In this document: positions 9,484 to 18,724 of the stretch, in pieces | Position numbering within the stretch: the first letter of the stretch is position 1 | Layout: each line of letters begins with the position of its first letter | Assembly: GCA_947478455.1 (NCBI GenBank) | Contig: CANJWR010000003.1 | Coordinates: 1 to 64,000 of the forward strand | Direction of reading: 5' to 3' | DNA length: 64,000 nt | DNA from: Beijerinckiaceae bacterium | Lineage (GTDB): Bacteria; Pseudomonadota; Alphaproteobacteria; Rhizobiales; Beijerinckiaceae | Translations under genes and position numbers: made by a program | Notes under the pieces: model-generated | The model's database searches: none | Told to the model about the DNA's origin: nothing | Seen by the model: only the letters and a program-made list of their open reading frames with translations

Positions 9484-10584
9484 CTAGCCTCCTAGACCCA
9501 ATTCGCGGGCCAGCGCATCGAGCTGCGCCAATCCGGCGGGGTCGGTTGCAAAACTCTTTCGCGCATCCGCCAACGCTGCAGCGGCGCGGTCCTTCTCGTT
9601 CAGCACCACATAGGCGCGCACAATCCGTAGCCAACCTTCAAGGTCGGCACCGTTCTGCGACAGTTTCGCCGCCAGGCCTTCAACCATGTTGCGGATAGCC
9701 GCAACCCGCTCCTGAGGCGGCAAAGCCGCAATCGCGCCACCCGCCGAAACGTCAGGCGCAACGCCCGAAATTGCGCCCAGACGTTTTCTCACCATCTCGG
9801 CCCAGTCGGCATTGGGTGGAGCTTTCGCCAGAAGATTGCCCCAAGTCTCGCGCGCCTTGTCCAGATCACCGCGCTGTTCAGCGGCGAGGCCCAGAAAGAA
9901 CTGAGGCTGTGGCATTTCCGGGGCGGCGGCGGCGGCCTGCTCAAACGCTTTTTCTGCCTCGGGCGACACCTTGCCGTTCGCCGCATAAACAAGCGCTTCG
10001 CCGAGCGCATCATACTTCTGGGCTGAGCCGCCAGTCAGGCGGATGGTATTAACCAAAGCCTTGGCGGCGTCTGCGGCGCGGCCAAGCCTCATATAGACCG
10101 GCGCCACCAGTTCATAGCCCCGGGCGTCGTCTGGGTTTTGGGCCAGATGCTTTTCGATCTGCGCCAATGCGGCGTTAATGTCCATTTGTTCCGGCGGAGC
10201 CGCTAGCCGCGCCGTCAGCGGCTGATCGGGCACACCCGGATTGCCGATTAGCCGATAGAGGCCTAGCCCAATCCCCGGCACCAAAATGAGAGCAGCAACA
10301 ATAGCAACACGCGAAGCCAGCTTCGATTGAGGTCGGGCTTCAGTGGCTCCTGCCAGGGCTATTAGCCGGCGGGCCGCCTCGGCCTTCGACAAAGCAGCGT
10401 CTTCCGGCGTCATCAGGCCACGTTCGACGTCGCGGGCAATTTCCTCAGATTGGGAGTTGAAGAAGGCGACTTCGCTTTCAGCGCGATCGACGCCGCGACC
10501 GGCCCGCAAGAGAGGCCAGAGGACGCTCAACAGGGCAAGGCCGGTCAGTGCTGCGAAAACAACCCAAAGCATGGGCGGGTTCAT
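9484..10584 (-). CDS. ccmI: Cytochrome c maturation TPR protein CcmI/CycH
   Basis: CcmI holds apocytochrome c and presents it to the heme lyase. The 366-aa protein starts with a membrane helix (about 4-24), has a cytoplasmic loop with leucine-zipper-like spacing, a second helix (VAIVAALILVPGIGLGLYRLIG, about 92-113), and a periplasmic part rich in alpha-helical TPR repeats (from about LAQIEKHLAQNPDDARGYE). It is the first gene of the ccmI-E-F-H run, 42 bp after the FeuQ-like kinase gene, so it may be read from the kinase promoter too. Confidence 0.93.
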   Translation of the reverse strand: MNPPMLWVVFAALTGLALLSVLWPLLRAGRGVDRAESEVAFFNSQSEEIARDVERGLMTPEDAALSKAEAARRLIALAGATEARPQSKLASRVAIVAALILVPGIGLGLYRLIGNPGVPDQPLTARLAAPPEQMDINAALAQIEKHLAQNPDDARGYELVAPVYMRLGRAADAAKALVNTIRLTGGSAQKYDALGEALVYAANGKVSPEAEKAFEQAAAAAPEMPQPQFFLGLAAEQRGDLDKARETWGNLLAKAPPNADWAEMVRKRLGAISGVAPDVSAGGAIAALPPQERVAAIRNMVEGLAAKLSQNGADLEGWLRIVRAYVVLNEKDRAAAALADARKSFATDPAGLAQLDALARELGLGG

Positions 10585-10626
10585 ACCTGTTCCGGAGACG
10601 GTTTGGAATGGCTCATGCCATCAAAC

Positions 10627-12033
10627 TCACGCCAGTTCGACCGCCGGAAGCCTCAAAATCGCCCGGAGTCCTCCTGTCGGGCTATCGTCAAGCTGGAGTT
10701 TTCCCGAATAGGAGGAGGCCAGATCGTCGACGATCGAGAGGCCGAGCCCAGATCCGGGCTTTGACTCATCGAGGCGACGGCCGCGCGCCAGAGCCTCTTC
10801 TCGAAGCGCCTTGGGCAAGCCCGGACCGTCATCGTCGATGATGATTTCCAGCTCGGGCGTGCTGATTTCCCCGGATGCCGGAGGCAAAATCGACACTTCG
10901 ATGCGCACCTGTCCGGTCGCCCATTTGCCGGCATTGTCAACGAGATTGCCGACCATTTCTTCCAGATCCTGAACCTCGCCGCGAAACTTGACCGCAGCCG
11001 GGCAGGCAAGCTCAAAACCAACCGCGCGATCGCGGTAGATTTTTTCGAACGTGCGAACCATCCGCTGCATCACCGGGGCTACCTCGGCAACCGAGCCGAT
11101 TACGCTTGAGCGGGCGGCTGCGCGCGCGCGGTCGAGGTAATACGTCACCTGATCGCGCATGATGGCGGTCTGTTCGCGGACCTTTTCTGCAACGGGAGAT
11201 GGGTCAGAGCCGGCTTCATTGATCAGCACGCTGAGCGGTGTCTTCAGCGCATGGGCCAAATTTCCCACATGAGTTCTGGCGCGTTCGACGACATCGCGAT
11301 TGGAAGCGATCAGAAGATTGAGCTCACCAGCCAGCGGCGAAAGATCTTCGGGAAATGAGCCATCGATCTTTTCTTTGTCGCCACGTCGAATGGACGTCAC
11401 TTCATCCCGGAGATTTCGCAACGGCCTGAGGCCGAACCGCACCTGAAGCGCTGTAGCGCCCGCCAGCCCTATTCCGAGGAACCCAAAAGCAATCAAAAGC
11501 GCAAATTCAAAATCGACGACCTGTTTGTCGATTTCATCTACCGATCCGGCCACCTGAACCAGATAGATGCCGTCATCGCCGACATCTATCAGACGCTCGA
11601 GAATGCGAAGCCTTTTCTCGTCTGGACCACTGGCGTATCCACGGCGCAGTCCGCCCAGTTCCGGCGCGACGCCGAGGTCGGCCAGTTTCGGCAGACGCGC
11701 TGCAAAAAGGGAGCGCGACGCCTTGATCTCGGAGTTCGGCATATCAACGCGCGTGATCTGCCAATACCAGCCGGATAGCGCCAGTTCGAAACGAGGATCG
11801 CCCAACTGCCCCGGTTCGGTGCGGGTTTCGTCGCCTGGGGTGGCGACGTCAGCCACGATGGCGCGCAGATAGACACCCAGCCGGTCATCGAACGCGCGTT
11901 CGGTATTCTGCCGGTAAATGGTTGTCAGAATCAGCCCTGTCAGCAGTAGGAGCGTGATGCTCCACAATGCCGCTGAATAGAAAAGCCGCGTCGCAATCGG
12001 GGAGGATTTCAATCGACGCAGGAGCGAGATCAT
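10627..12033 (-). CDS. Sensor histidine kinase, FeuQ-like
   Basis: This inner-membrane sensor kinase pairs with the regulator at 12033-12734. The 468-aa protein has membrane helices at about 18-38 and 175-198 bounding a periplasmic sensor domain, then a HAMP-like linker, the H-box HVGNLAHALKTPLSVLINE with His261, and an HATPase domain with GSGLGLSI. The ATG overlaps the regulator stop by one base (TGATG). In rhizobia the FeuPQ pair lies near cyc genes and controls export of cyclic glucans. Identity as FeuQ rests on the regulator similarity and context, not on a diagnostic motif. Confidence 0.85.
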   Translation of the reverse strand: MISLLRRLKSSPIATRLFYSAALWSITLLLLTGLILTTIYRQNTERAFDDRLGVYLRAIVADVATPGDETRTEPGQLGDPRFELALSGWYWQITRVDMPNSEIKASRSLFAARLPKLADLGVAPELGGLRRGYASGPDEKRLRILERLIDVGDDGIYLVQVAGSVDEIDKQVVDFEFALLIAFGFLGIGLAGATALQVRFGLRPLRNLRDEVTSIRRGDKEKIDGSFPEDLSPLAGELNLLIASNRDVVERARTHVGNLAHALKTPLSVLINEAGSDPSPVAEKVREQTAIMRDQVTYYLDRARAAARSSVIGSVAEVAPVMQRMVRTFEKIYRDRAVGFELACPAAVKFRGEVQDLEEMVGNLVDNAGKWATGQVRIEVSILPPASGEISTPELEIIIDDDGPGLPKALREEALARGRRLDESKPGSGLGLSIVDDLASSYSGKLQLDDSPTGGLRAILRLPAVELA

Positions 12034-12734
12034 CAGCGCCTGGCGGGAGGTTTCGGGGCGTCCGCCGCGCCATCGTCATCGGGCGAAAGCAAATAGCCAA
12101 GTCCCCGAACGGTCTGGATCATGTCGACGCCGAGCTTTTTGCGCAAACGACCCACGAAAACTTCGATCGTATTGGAATCCCTATCGAAATCCTGATCATA
12201 GAGATGTTCGACGAGTTCCGTGCGGGACACTACCCGGCCCATATGGTGCATCAAATAGGCAAGCAGGCGATATTCGTGCGAAGTCAGTTTGATGGCGTTT
12301 CCGTCCACGACGACGCGGCTAGCCTTGGTGTCGAGCCGAATTGGACCGCAGGCCAGTTCATTGGTGGCGTGGCCGGTAGCGCGGCGCAGCAGTGCCCGAA
12401 GGCGAGCCAGCACTTCCTCCATATGGAAGGGCTTGGCGACATAATCATCCGCGCCCGCGTCAAAGCCCTGAACTTTGTCGCTCCAGCGATCGCGCGCGGT
12501 AAGAATCAGCACCGGCATCATGCGACCTGCCTTGCGCCATTCTTCCAGGACCGTGACGCCGTCCTTTTTCGGCAAGCCGATATCCAGCACGACCGCGTCG
12601 TAGGGTTCCGTATCTCCGAGGAAGTGCCCCTCCTCACCATCAAAGGCCTTGTCGACCGCATAGCCGGCCTGTTCCAGCGCTGTCGTCAGTTGACGATTGA
12701 GGTCCTTGTCGTCCTCCACAACCAGCAAACGCAA
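12033..12734 (-). CDS. OmpR-family response regulator, FeuP-like
   Basis: This cytoplasmic DNA-binding regulator is expected to be phosphorylated at Asp51 (DAVVLDIGLPKKDG). The receiver domain is about 1-115 and the winged helix about 125-222, with TSHEYRLLAYLMHHMGRVVS and FVGRLRKKLGVDMI. The text RTELVEHLYDQDFDRDSNT closely resembles FeuP of rhizobia as I remember it. A TTG start at 12734 gives the family-typical beginning RLLVVEDD and follows a GGGGG run. A further TTG at 12746 adds four residues. Order with the kinase and a small exported protein upstream matches a feuN-P-Q arrangement. Confidence 0.87.
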   Translation of the reverse strand: MRLLVVEDDKDLNRQLTTALEQAGYAVDKAFDGEEGHFLGDTEPYDAVVLDIGLPKKDGVTVLEEWRKAGRMMPVLILTARDRWSDKVQGFDAGADDYVAKPFHMEEVLARLRALLRRATGHATNELACGPIRLDTKASRVVVDGNAIKLTSHEYRLLAYLMHHMGRVVSRTELVEHLYDQDFDRDSNTIEVFVGRLRKKLGVDMIQTVRGLGYLLSPDDDGAADAPKPPARR

Positions 12735-12773
12735 TTTAGCCCCCAAAATGCCGGCAACGGCATCGCTTAAACA

Positions 12774-13091
12774 TCAATTTCGTACGTTGACCGGCAGGCC
12801 GTCCTCGGCGTTGACATAGACGCGTGTTACCTTGCCGTCTTGAGGAAGCAAAGTCATCTCATAGACCCACATATCACCCCATTTGCACAGGCGACTGATG
12901 AGAGGCTCGGCCCGCATGGAGCGCGACGCTTCGCGGAGCGCCGCAAATGGGTCCGCCAGCTTGAATTCGTCGATAGCGGCGCGTGTTTCCCTAGGGGTAT
13001 AGCAAACACGCCCGCCGTCCATTTCGGCGGCGGCGAGCGGGTGTCCGGCAAGGACCGGCAAAAAAAAGGGCAGAAGGTAGAACGAACGCAT
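12774..13091 (-). CDS. Small exported PepSY-like protein, possible FeuN analogue
   Basis: The product is about 105 aa from the ATG at 13091; a longer frame to 13127 adds residues with no signal character. A cleavable signal peptide (about 1-20, LAGHPLAAA) precedes a small domain with two cysteines (GGRVCYTP and ISRLCKWGD) that could form a disulfide. The C-terminus KVTRVYVNAEDGLPV resembles the end of PepSY-type domains. The gene is 40 bp upstream of the FeuP-like regulator. In Sinorhizobium the small periplasmic protein FeuN restrains FeuPQ signalling, so a periplasmic modulator of the FeuQ-like kinase is a reasonable inference from position and export. Sequence homology to FeuN is not established here. 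Confidence 0.6.
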   Translation of the reverse strand: MRSFYLLPFFLPVLAGHPLAAAEMDGGRVCYTPRETRAAIDEFKLADPFAALREASRSMRAEPLISRLCKWGDMWVYEMTLLPQDGKVTRVYVNAEDGLPVNVRN

Positions 13092-13175
13092 TCGTATAAT
13101 CTGGCAGGGATGGGGTGAACCGTCCATGAACGAATACGTTGGTTTTTGAGGGAAATTTCGACGACGGTCGCTACC

Positions 13176-13397
13176 TCAGGCAATTGGCCCCGTGGCGCGA
13201 AAACGGCCGACGACAGCGTTGACGCCCCCGAGCAATGCCGTGAGGGCGGCGCCGAAACCCGCCATATCGTTTGATTTCCAGGCCAGCAGAGCCCCGGCCC
13301 CCGATGAACCTATCACCGCCAGCGATGACCAGACGGTCTGGGACGCCCAAAAAGGCTTGGCTTCCAGGGTCGCAATGCTCGCTTTGGTCACATTCAT
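13176..13397 (-). CDS. Small holin-like membrane protein at the GTA 3' end
   Basis: The product has 73 aa with an ATG at 13397 preceded by a GGAGT ribosome site. It has a short soluble N-terminus, a KPFWASQTVWSSLAVIGSSG segment that starts the first hydrophobic helix (about 20-40), a second hydrophobic stretch (GFGAALTALLGGVNAVVG, about 48-64) and a short basic tail. Two-helix proteins with a K-P-W-x-S-x-T-x-W motif are often encoded beside phage lysis modules, so a holin-like function is inferred. It is the last gene of the GTA run, 62 bp after the g15 remnant. It could equally be a structural accessory protein. Confidence 0.6.
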   Translation of the reverse strand: MNVTKASIATLEAKPFWASQTVWSSLAVIGSSGAGALLAWKSNDMAGFGAALTALLGGVNAVVGRFRATGPIA

Positions 13398-13459
13398 ATT
13401 CTACTCCTGATTGGGGCGCACACGCGCCGGTTGAAGAAGCGGCCAGAACGGGCGAAACG

Positions 13460-15103
13460 TCAGCTCACCGGAATTGTGACGATCAACGGAAATCCACGCC
13501 CCACGTTCGGGCTGATCTGGTAAATTCGCAGATCAAGCGTCGTGCGAGCAGCGCCGAAGTCGGCCAGTTCATCGGCACTCGGGTAAGTCAAAGACGTCAA
13601 ATTTCCGGCCAACGTTCGAACCGGCGATCCGGCATTCATGATTTCGATTTCGTAAGCTTCGCTGGTTTCACCAATAGGAACGTCCAGCAGATCCCAGCCG
13701 TCGGCGTCGCGACGGCCGCGGCGAACAAACGAGATCACTATGCCCCCGACCTCGCGGCGGGCGGTCGCCCGAACCGGCGCATATGGCGAAAGCGCCTTTA
13801 GCCCGACTGTCGCGGCAAATTCCACACAGGCGCTGTCGGCATAGTCGCCGGCGGCCGGCCCTATGCGGTAACGAATGGTCGAACCCAGCAACGAGATGTC
13901 CGATGTCAACGAAACGACGGCCTGATCGAGCAGGATAAACCTTGAGCCCGCAGCAATGTTGCGCTCCGCCAGATGCTCCTCACCGACAACGCCGCGCACG
14001 AACTCGGACAATTTCCACGTGTGCGGCCCTATCAGGGTCGCCGTCGCGAACGAGAAGATTTCCCAATTTCCCGAAGCGTCGGAAATCGCGGCAGCATTGG
14101 CGCCGCCAAGCATTTCGATCTGGGAAACCGACGAGAGCGCCCCATAGGCTAGTCGAACCACAAGTTCCGTTGAATGATCGATGCGACCGGTGGGACCGGG
14201 AAGAAAATCCGCCAACGTCTCACCAAAAATCGCCCGGTGATCGATCGTACGCAGAAACTCGAACGACGAACTGCCGGCCGCGCGCCAGATGGCCAGAGGC
14301 CCGGTCCAAGGATCGGCGAAAGCCGCAACATGTTGCAACGCCGGCGGCTCGGATCGCGCAATCGCCAGATCCAGAATCTCCACATGAGCAGGTCCGGCGA
14401 AGGCAATCGGCGGCGCCGTATATGGTGAAAACTTTGCCGGCATCCGCTCGTAGATTGACGGTTCGATGGCGCGTGCAGAGACTTCGCGTTCGAAACCATC
14501 GGAAATTTTCTGAATGCGATACAATCGGCCCCCGCCTGCGACGGGCAGACTGACAGCGTCTCCCGGCTCAATACCAAGCAGGCCTGGACGCAAGACGCAT
14601 TGCGCGGTCTCGCGTTGAACCCAACTGTCTTCCAGAGCAATGTCGACCAGCCGCTGGGCCTGCGCGCGTTGCAGGACAATCGCCAGATCGGACTGCGACT
14701 TGCGGCGCGAAAAGCCCTCAATGCGACGCGACTGGGCAGTCGCGGTGCGATACGCGCCATCAGCGTCCCAGAAAGTCATGGCAATCTCATCCGGCAATTC
14801 CGACTCCTGCGCCCGAACGAGTTGAAACAACGAGCCATCCTTTTGTGGAACCAGATCGTCGTCCGACAGTTCCGTGACGCTCGAAGCGTCGCGCATGGAA
14901 CAGACGACTGACGCGCCTGCAGACCTGACATCGAAGCCGAACAACGATGTTAGAGGATCAATCGCCGCGCGCGGCGACATCGGCTTGTCGAGCACATAGC
15001 CGTCGACCATTCCATCAATGGCGGGAAGCGCCATATCGGCCACTTCAGATCCAAGCGCCTGAACCAGATAGTCAAGCCCGACGCTTTCCAGACGACCATT
15101 CAA
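13460..15103 (-). CDS. C-terminal part of GTA tail-tip protein g15 (separated by an in-frame stop)
   Basis: This 547-codon frame is the C-terminal half of the GTA host-specificity protein (g15). It contains the phage-tail-3 region and beta-sandwich domains that follow the TIM barrel in full-length homologues. The first codon is a TTG in the middle of ETGHWLNGRLESVG, a conserved internal stretch, with no ribosome site, so it is unlikely to be a real start. The frame is continuous with the upstream part except for TAA at 15167-15169. If the stop is real and not suppressed, this part is not translated. See the separate stop-codon entry. Confidence 0.85.
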   Translation of the reverse strand: MNGRLESVGLDYLVQALGSEVADMALPAIDGMVDGYVLDKPMSPRAAIDPLTSLFGFDVRSAGASVVCSMRDASSVTELSDDDLVPQKDGSLFQLVRAQESELPDEIAMTFWDADGAYRTATAQSRRIEGFSRRKSQSDLAIVLQRAQAQRLVDIALEDSWVQRETAQCVLRPGLLGIEPGDAVSLPVAGGGRLYRIQKISDGFEREVSARAIEPSIYERMPAKFSPYTAPPIAFAGPAHVEILDLAIARSEPPALQHVAAFADPWTGPLAIWRAAGSSSFEFLRTIDHRAIFGETLADFLPGPTGRIDHSTELVVRLAYGALSSVSQIEMLGGANAAAISDASGNWEIFSFATATLIGPHTWKLSEFVRGVVGEEHLAERNIAAGSRFILLDQAVVSLTSDISLLGSTIRYRIGPAAGDYADSACVEFAATVGLKALSPYAPVRATARREVGGIVISFVRRGRRDADGWDLLDVPIGETSEAYEIEIMNAGSPVRTLAGNLTSLTYPSADELADFGAARTTLDLRIYQISPNVGRGFPLIVTIPVS

Positions 15104-15166
15104 CCAGTGTCCGGTCTCCCAGTTTTCGACGTCGCCCCAGACCGACGATTGCGTCGGAAACGCCGG

Positions 15167-15169
15167 TTA
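15167..15169 (-). other. In-frame TAA interrupting GTA g15
   Basis: Reading on through this TAA in the same frame gives WAWDARP, stop, PAFPTQSSVWGDVENWETGH. In related GTA tail proteins the motif is DARPYPAFP, so the stop sits where a Tyr codon (TAT or TAC) is expected. One substitution or one base-calling error explains it. The whole frame 17326-13460 is 1289 codons including both stops, the normal g15 length, with no frameshift. Confidence 0.85.
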
Positions 15170-17326
15170 AGGTCGCGCATCCCAGGCCCAGAGATGAATG
15201 CGCGAAACATCCACCATACGTCCCCCATACAAAGATGAAACGGGATTTGCGCCTTCGACATAGCCTCGCAACGCGGGATCGAAATGCGCGAGGAATGCTT
15301 CGAGCACGCGCGACTGGATCAGGTCATCCCGAAAGCCACGCGAGAAATGCGGCAGGCCGCCTTCCGATGATTTGGCGTCCGGAAATACATTCGGCGCATT
15401 GCCACCACGGTCGACAGCCGGACATCCGGTTTCGATCAACCAGATTGGCTTCGACGCAGGCGTCCAGGCAGTTGTGCCAGCAAGTTCGACGCCGCCCGCA
15501 CGCTCCACATGAGGATGCGACCACCAGCCGGCGAGATCCTTCGGACGAAAGATCCAAGGCTTGCCGTAAGCGTCGTCTGAAATTGGCGCTCTGTTCTGTG
15601 TTTCGCGCGCAGACGCATCTGCATAATACCAGTCGAAAGCTTCGCCGCCGGTCATCCGAGATTGAAGATATGATCGTTCATAAACCGACCGAGATGCTTC
15701 GCGATCGAGATTACCGAAACCATCGCGCCAGTCCGAAAGCGGCCAATAGGCGTCGATGCCGACGAAATCCACGCTGGACGAAGACCAGACAGCATCGAGC
15801 GGAAACCTGATCTCGTTGCCGCCATTCAGAACATGTGCGCCATATTCGGTCCAGTCGGCGGCGTAGGACATTTTTGTTCCGGCGCCGAGAATCGCTTTGC
15901 AATCTGCGGCCAGTTGAGCCAGAGCGGTCGCTGCCGGATAGAAGCCAGACGCCGAACGCACGCGCGTCAACGACGCAAGTTCCGAGCCGACCAGAAAGGC
16001 GTCGACGCCCCCGGCCTGATTGCAAAGATTTGCGCAATGGAAAATGAAACGACGAAACGACCATTCTGTCGCGGCTGGCGAGACCGAGCCAAAGAAATTC
16101 TGGATTTGTGTTGCGGCTGCGGATGAGGAATCTACCGAACCGGAAACGCCCGGCGCGGGCGAACAGGTGATCCGGCCACGCCAGGGAAAAGCCGGTTGAG
16201 AGGAAGCGCCAGTCCACGGATCGACGCGTTCGTTTCCGGCCGGAATGTCCATCATGATGAAAGGATAAAACACGACCGAAAGTCCACGCGCCTTCAAGTC
16301 GATAATCGCGTCGACGACGGATTGATCAGACGGCGTTCCACCATAAGCGGGTCGGCCGCCGGAACTGGAAACCACGCGCGCATCGAGGCGATCAAGGCCG
16401 GCGACGGACCATGATGTGTTTTGTATAAACTTGCTTTCATTTTCGACGCGCGGCGCAATCGTGCATTGCCCGGCCCGCAAATCATCGCCGAACCATGAGA
16501 CAATCAAAGCAACGCTTTCAAGGTTCGGGCAAAGCGCCTGCAAGGCGTCGAGAGAGGCTGTCCAGTCGCTGGCGCGTACAAGTTGATGACGATTTTCGCT
16601 GGAAGACAATCCAAAGCTCTTCACCTGCGTGAGCGAAGACGGCGAATAGGCAAATTCCGAAGCGCCGGGGATGAGATCGATAGCGCGAACCATCGACGCA
16701 AGGCCACCGACAGGTCTGACGACCTCGAAAGTCAGTTGCGGAACACGGTTTCCGAAATCCACCAGCGGCATGCGTTCGAACACGACATAGGCAGTTCCCC
16801 GATAGGCCGGGACGTTGCCGCTACCTTCCTTGGCGACGATCAGCGCATCAGGTTCCTGCGTTTCAACACCACGATAGATTCGGATCGTGAATTTAGTCTG
16901 GTCAATTTCCTTTCCATCCGCCCATATACGACGGACTTCAGCAATCGGACCCTCGCAAACAGCCACTGCGAAATTGGCGTAGTAGGAGAATGTCGTGGTG
17001 TTTGAGGAGCGGCCGCCACCTTTCGAGCCACTGGAGCCGGAGCGGACCGTGGTGGAGCTTTCCTCGAAACGCGTCGCCCAAATGATCTGACCGCCAACAC
17101 GTGCACGACCATAAACGCGCGCCAGCGGCGCACCTTCCGTAGACGAAATGCCCCCCAGGGACGATACCCGCGGACCCACGCGATCAGAGCCGGACGGTGC
17201 CAAAACGCTTTGATCGATTGTCGCGCCCGCTACCGCGCCCAGAGCGCGACCGAGAATTGCCCCGGCCGGTCCGCCAAAAATGCCGCCGATGACGGCGCCG
17301 GCGGTTTGAAGCACTAGCGTCGCCAT
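15167..17326 (-). CDS. N-terminal part of GTA tail-tip protein g15 (glycosidase-like TIM barrel)
   Basis: This 719-aa product is the N-terminal half of the largest GTA protein, which forms the tail tip and contacts the recipient cell. A glycine-rich hydrophobic N-terminus (about 1-40, GGIFGGPAGAILGRALGAVAG) is followed by a baseplate hub region. A TIM-barrel glycoside-hydrolase-like domain covers about 280-600, including FVGIDAYWPLSDWRDG and PIWLIETGCPAVDRGGN. It ends at DARP with a TAA, where intact homologues continue for about 570 residues. The truncated form would lack the distal part. It starts 25 bp after the g14 stop. Confidence 0.9.
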   Translation of the reverse strand: MATLVLQTAGAVIGGIFGGPAGAILGRALGAVAGATIDQSVLAPSGSDRVGPRVSSLGGISSTEGAPLARVYGRARVGGQIIWATRFEESSTTVRSGSSGSKGGGRSSNTTTFSYYANFAVAVCEGPIAEVRRIWADGKEIDQTKFTIRIYRGVETQEPDALIVAKEGSGNVPAYRGTAYVVFERMPLVDFGNRVPQLTFEVVRPVGGLASMVRAIDLIPGASEFAYSPSSLTQVKSFGLSSSENRHQLVRASDWTASLDALQALCPNLESVALIVSWFGDDLRAGQCTIAPRVENESKFIQNTSWSVAGLDRLDARVVSSSGGRPAYGGTPSDQSVVDAIIDLKARGLSVVFYPFIMMDIPAGNERVDPWTGASSQPAFPWRGRITCSPAPGVSGSVDSSSAAATQIQNFFGSVSPAATEWSFRRFIFHCANLCNQAGGVDAFLVGSELASLTRVRSASGFYPAATALAQLAADCKAILGAGTKMSYAADWTEYGAHVLNGGNEIRFPLDAVWSSSSVDFVGIDAYWPLSDWRDGFGNLDREASRSVYERSYLQSRMTGGEAFDWYYADASARETQNRAPISDDAYGKPWIFRPKDLAGWWSHPHVERAGGVELAGTTAWTPASKPIWLIETGCPAVDRGGNAPNVFPDAKSSEGGLPHFSRGFRDDLIQSRVLEAFLAHFDPALRGYVEGANPVSSLYGGRMVDVSRIHLWAWDARP

Positions 17327-17351
17327 TCTTAACCTCGATGATGATCAGGAT

Positions 17352-17819
17352 TCAGACATTCAAATCCGGCACACCCGGAAACGCGAATGCATACGCGATA
17401 CGTCGCCGCCACCAGTGGCTGAGTGCAACTTCACAAACGGAAGAGCCATCTTGCGCATGCACCATCGCATTTGTGGAGACCGCGATGGCTACATGTTTGG
17501 CTGGAACATTGGCGCGCCACCGGAACAGCAATATGTCGCCAGCTTCAAAATCTGTCTTGCCGACAGGCCTGAAATTTCGAAAGCCGGCTTGCGCAAGACG
17601 TTCCGTCGCGCTGGCCTCCGCCCAATCTGCCGAATAAACCCCCGGGCTTTCGGGCTCCGGACCAATGAGTTCACGCCAGACGCCGCGAACAAGGCCAAGG
17701 CAGTCGCAACCAACGCCAGACAAAGACGATTGATGCAGGTATGGTGTACCGATCCAGCCTCTGGCAGCCTCCACAATGCGCTCACGCGACAGTGGGCTAA
17801 CAATTGGTTCCCTGCTCAT
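17352..17819 (-). CDS. GTA g14 NlpC/P60-type cell wall peptidase
   Basis: This 155-aa tail-associated peptidoglycan endopeptidase is thought to help DNA passage through the recipient wall. The NlpC/P60 fold is shown by ARGWIGTPYLHQ, the catalytic GVGCDCLGLVRG with Cys40, and PAKHVAIAVS with His109. It overlaps the g13 3' end by 4 bp. In RcGTA this gene lies in the same place between the DUF2163 protein and g15. Self-lysis is unlikely because there is no signal peptide. Confidence 0.9.
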   Translation of the reverse strand: MSREPIVSPLSRERIVEAARGWIGTPYLHQSSLSGVGCDCLGLVRGVWRELIGPEPESPGVYSADWAEASATERLAQAGFRNFRPVGKTDFEAGDILLFRWRANVPAKHVAIAVSTNAMVHAQDGSSVCEVALSHWWRRRIAYAFAFPGVPDLNV

Positions 17820-18706
17820 TGGAATAAGCTGCCGCCATCCATTTGCTGATCACTACGCGATGGATAGGAGGCGACCATGTCGTTTCCCGGCATATGTGGG
17901 AAGCCTCGAAAATTTGCCTGATTTGAGAACTTCGATCTACAGGCTGAAAAGGACTTGTCGCAACCGGCCGTCAGCCGGAAGGTGTCGCCGAGCTCAACCG
18001 ATTGTGCGAGCGGGACCCAGAATGTGAGCGAGTGATGCCCACTCCTCATTGTGTGCCCCTTGATCAGAGCTTGAGCGCCGGAATTCGGGCCTGACGTAAA
18101 TGTAAGAGTTCCTCCGGTGAACCAGCCAGACTCTAAGTCGCCCAGATCTGCGCGCAGATCGTGACGCGTTCCGGCAACTGCTGCCGAGGCTGTGACAGTT
18201 AGCTCCGCTGCCGCCAGCGACACTCCGCATTCCGCATCGCCTAGACTGGCGGCGCACGCAGCCTGAAACAGGCGGCCCCGAACCTGATCAAACTCGTGCG
18301 CAATCGTTCGCAGCTCAGTCGTAAATGTATTCTCGGTGCGACTGACTTCGCCAATCGTCCCTGCGTCCAACAAATGTCGTTGCGAAACATCGCTCCAGTT
18401 GACGATCCAGGTTTCAACGGATGCGCCATCATAAACTCCATTTGCCAGATCGGACTCATTGAGCGAAGCCGACGTAAGCGCTCCTGACACTTCGGCGCCG
18501 CCGACCGCCAATCCAAGCGCATTCTCTGCCTGAGTGGCGTCGAGACCAGTCGAGGCAATGAATGTACGGCCGCCGAAAAAAAGATCCCGATCATGATCAG
18601 TGAAGCCAATTGCCACGGAATCTCTCCGTGTCACGAGCCAGCATCGACACAGTGTCGTGGCCGTTCCGGCAATATGTTCGGCAAGTCCGGCTGACAGTTC
18701 GCGCAT
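17816..18706 (-). CDS. GTA g13 distal tail/hub protein (DUF2163)
   Basis: The 296-aa protein matches the DUF2163 / phage BR0599 family, which forms part of the tail hub. Readable landmarks are LCRCWLVTRRDSVAIGFTDH near residues 19-38, typical of this family, and GRLFQAACAASLGDAECGVSL in the middle. A cysteine-containing C-terminus (LTAGCDKSFSACRSKFSNQ) may coordinate a metal; iron-sulfur ligation has been suggested for the RcGTA hub. The C-terminal FRGFPHMPGND is also family-typical. It sits between g12 and g14, 18 bp after g12. Confidence 0.88.
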   Translation of the reverse strand: MRELSAGLAEHIAGTATTLCRCWLVTRRDSVAIGFTDHDRDLFFGGRTFIASTGLDATQAENALGLAVGGAEVSGALTSASLNESDLANGVYDGASVETWIVNWSDVSQRHLLDAGTIGEVSRTENTFTTELRTIAHEFDQVRGRLFQAACAASLGDAECGVSLAAAELTVTASAAVAGTRHDLRADLGDLESGWFTGGTLTFTSGPNSGAQALIKGHTMRSGHHSLTFWVPLAQSVELGDTFRLTAGCDKSFSACRSKFSNQANFRGFPHMPGNDMVASYPSRSDQQMDGGSLFQ

Positions 18707-18724
18707 GGCGTCGCCCTTCGGTGA

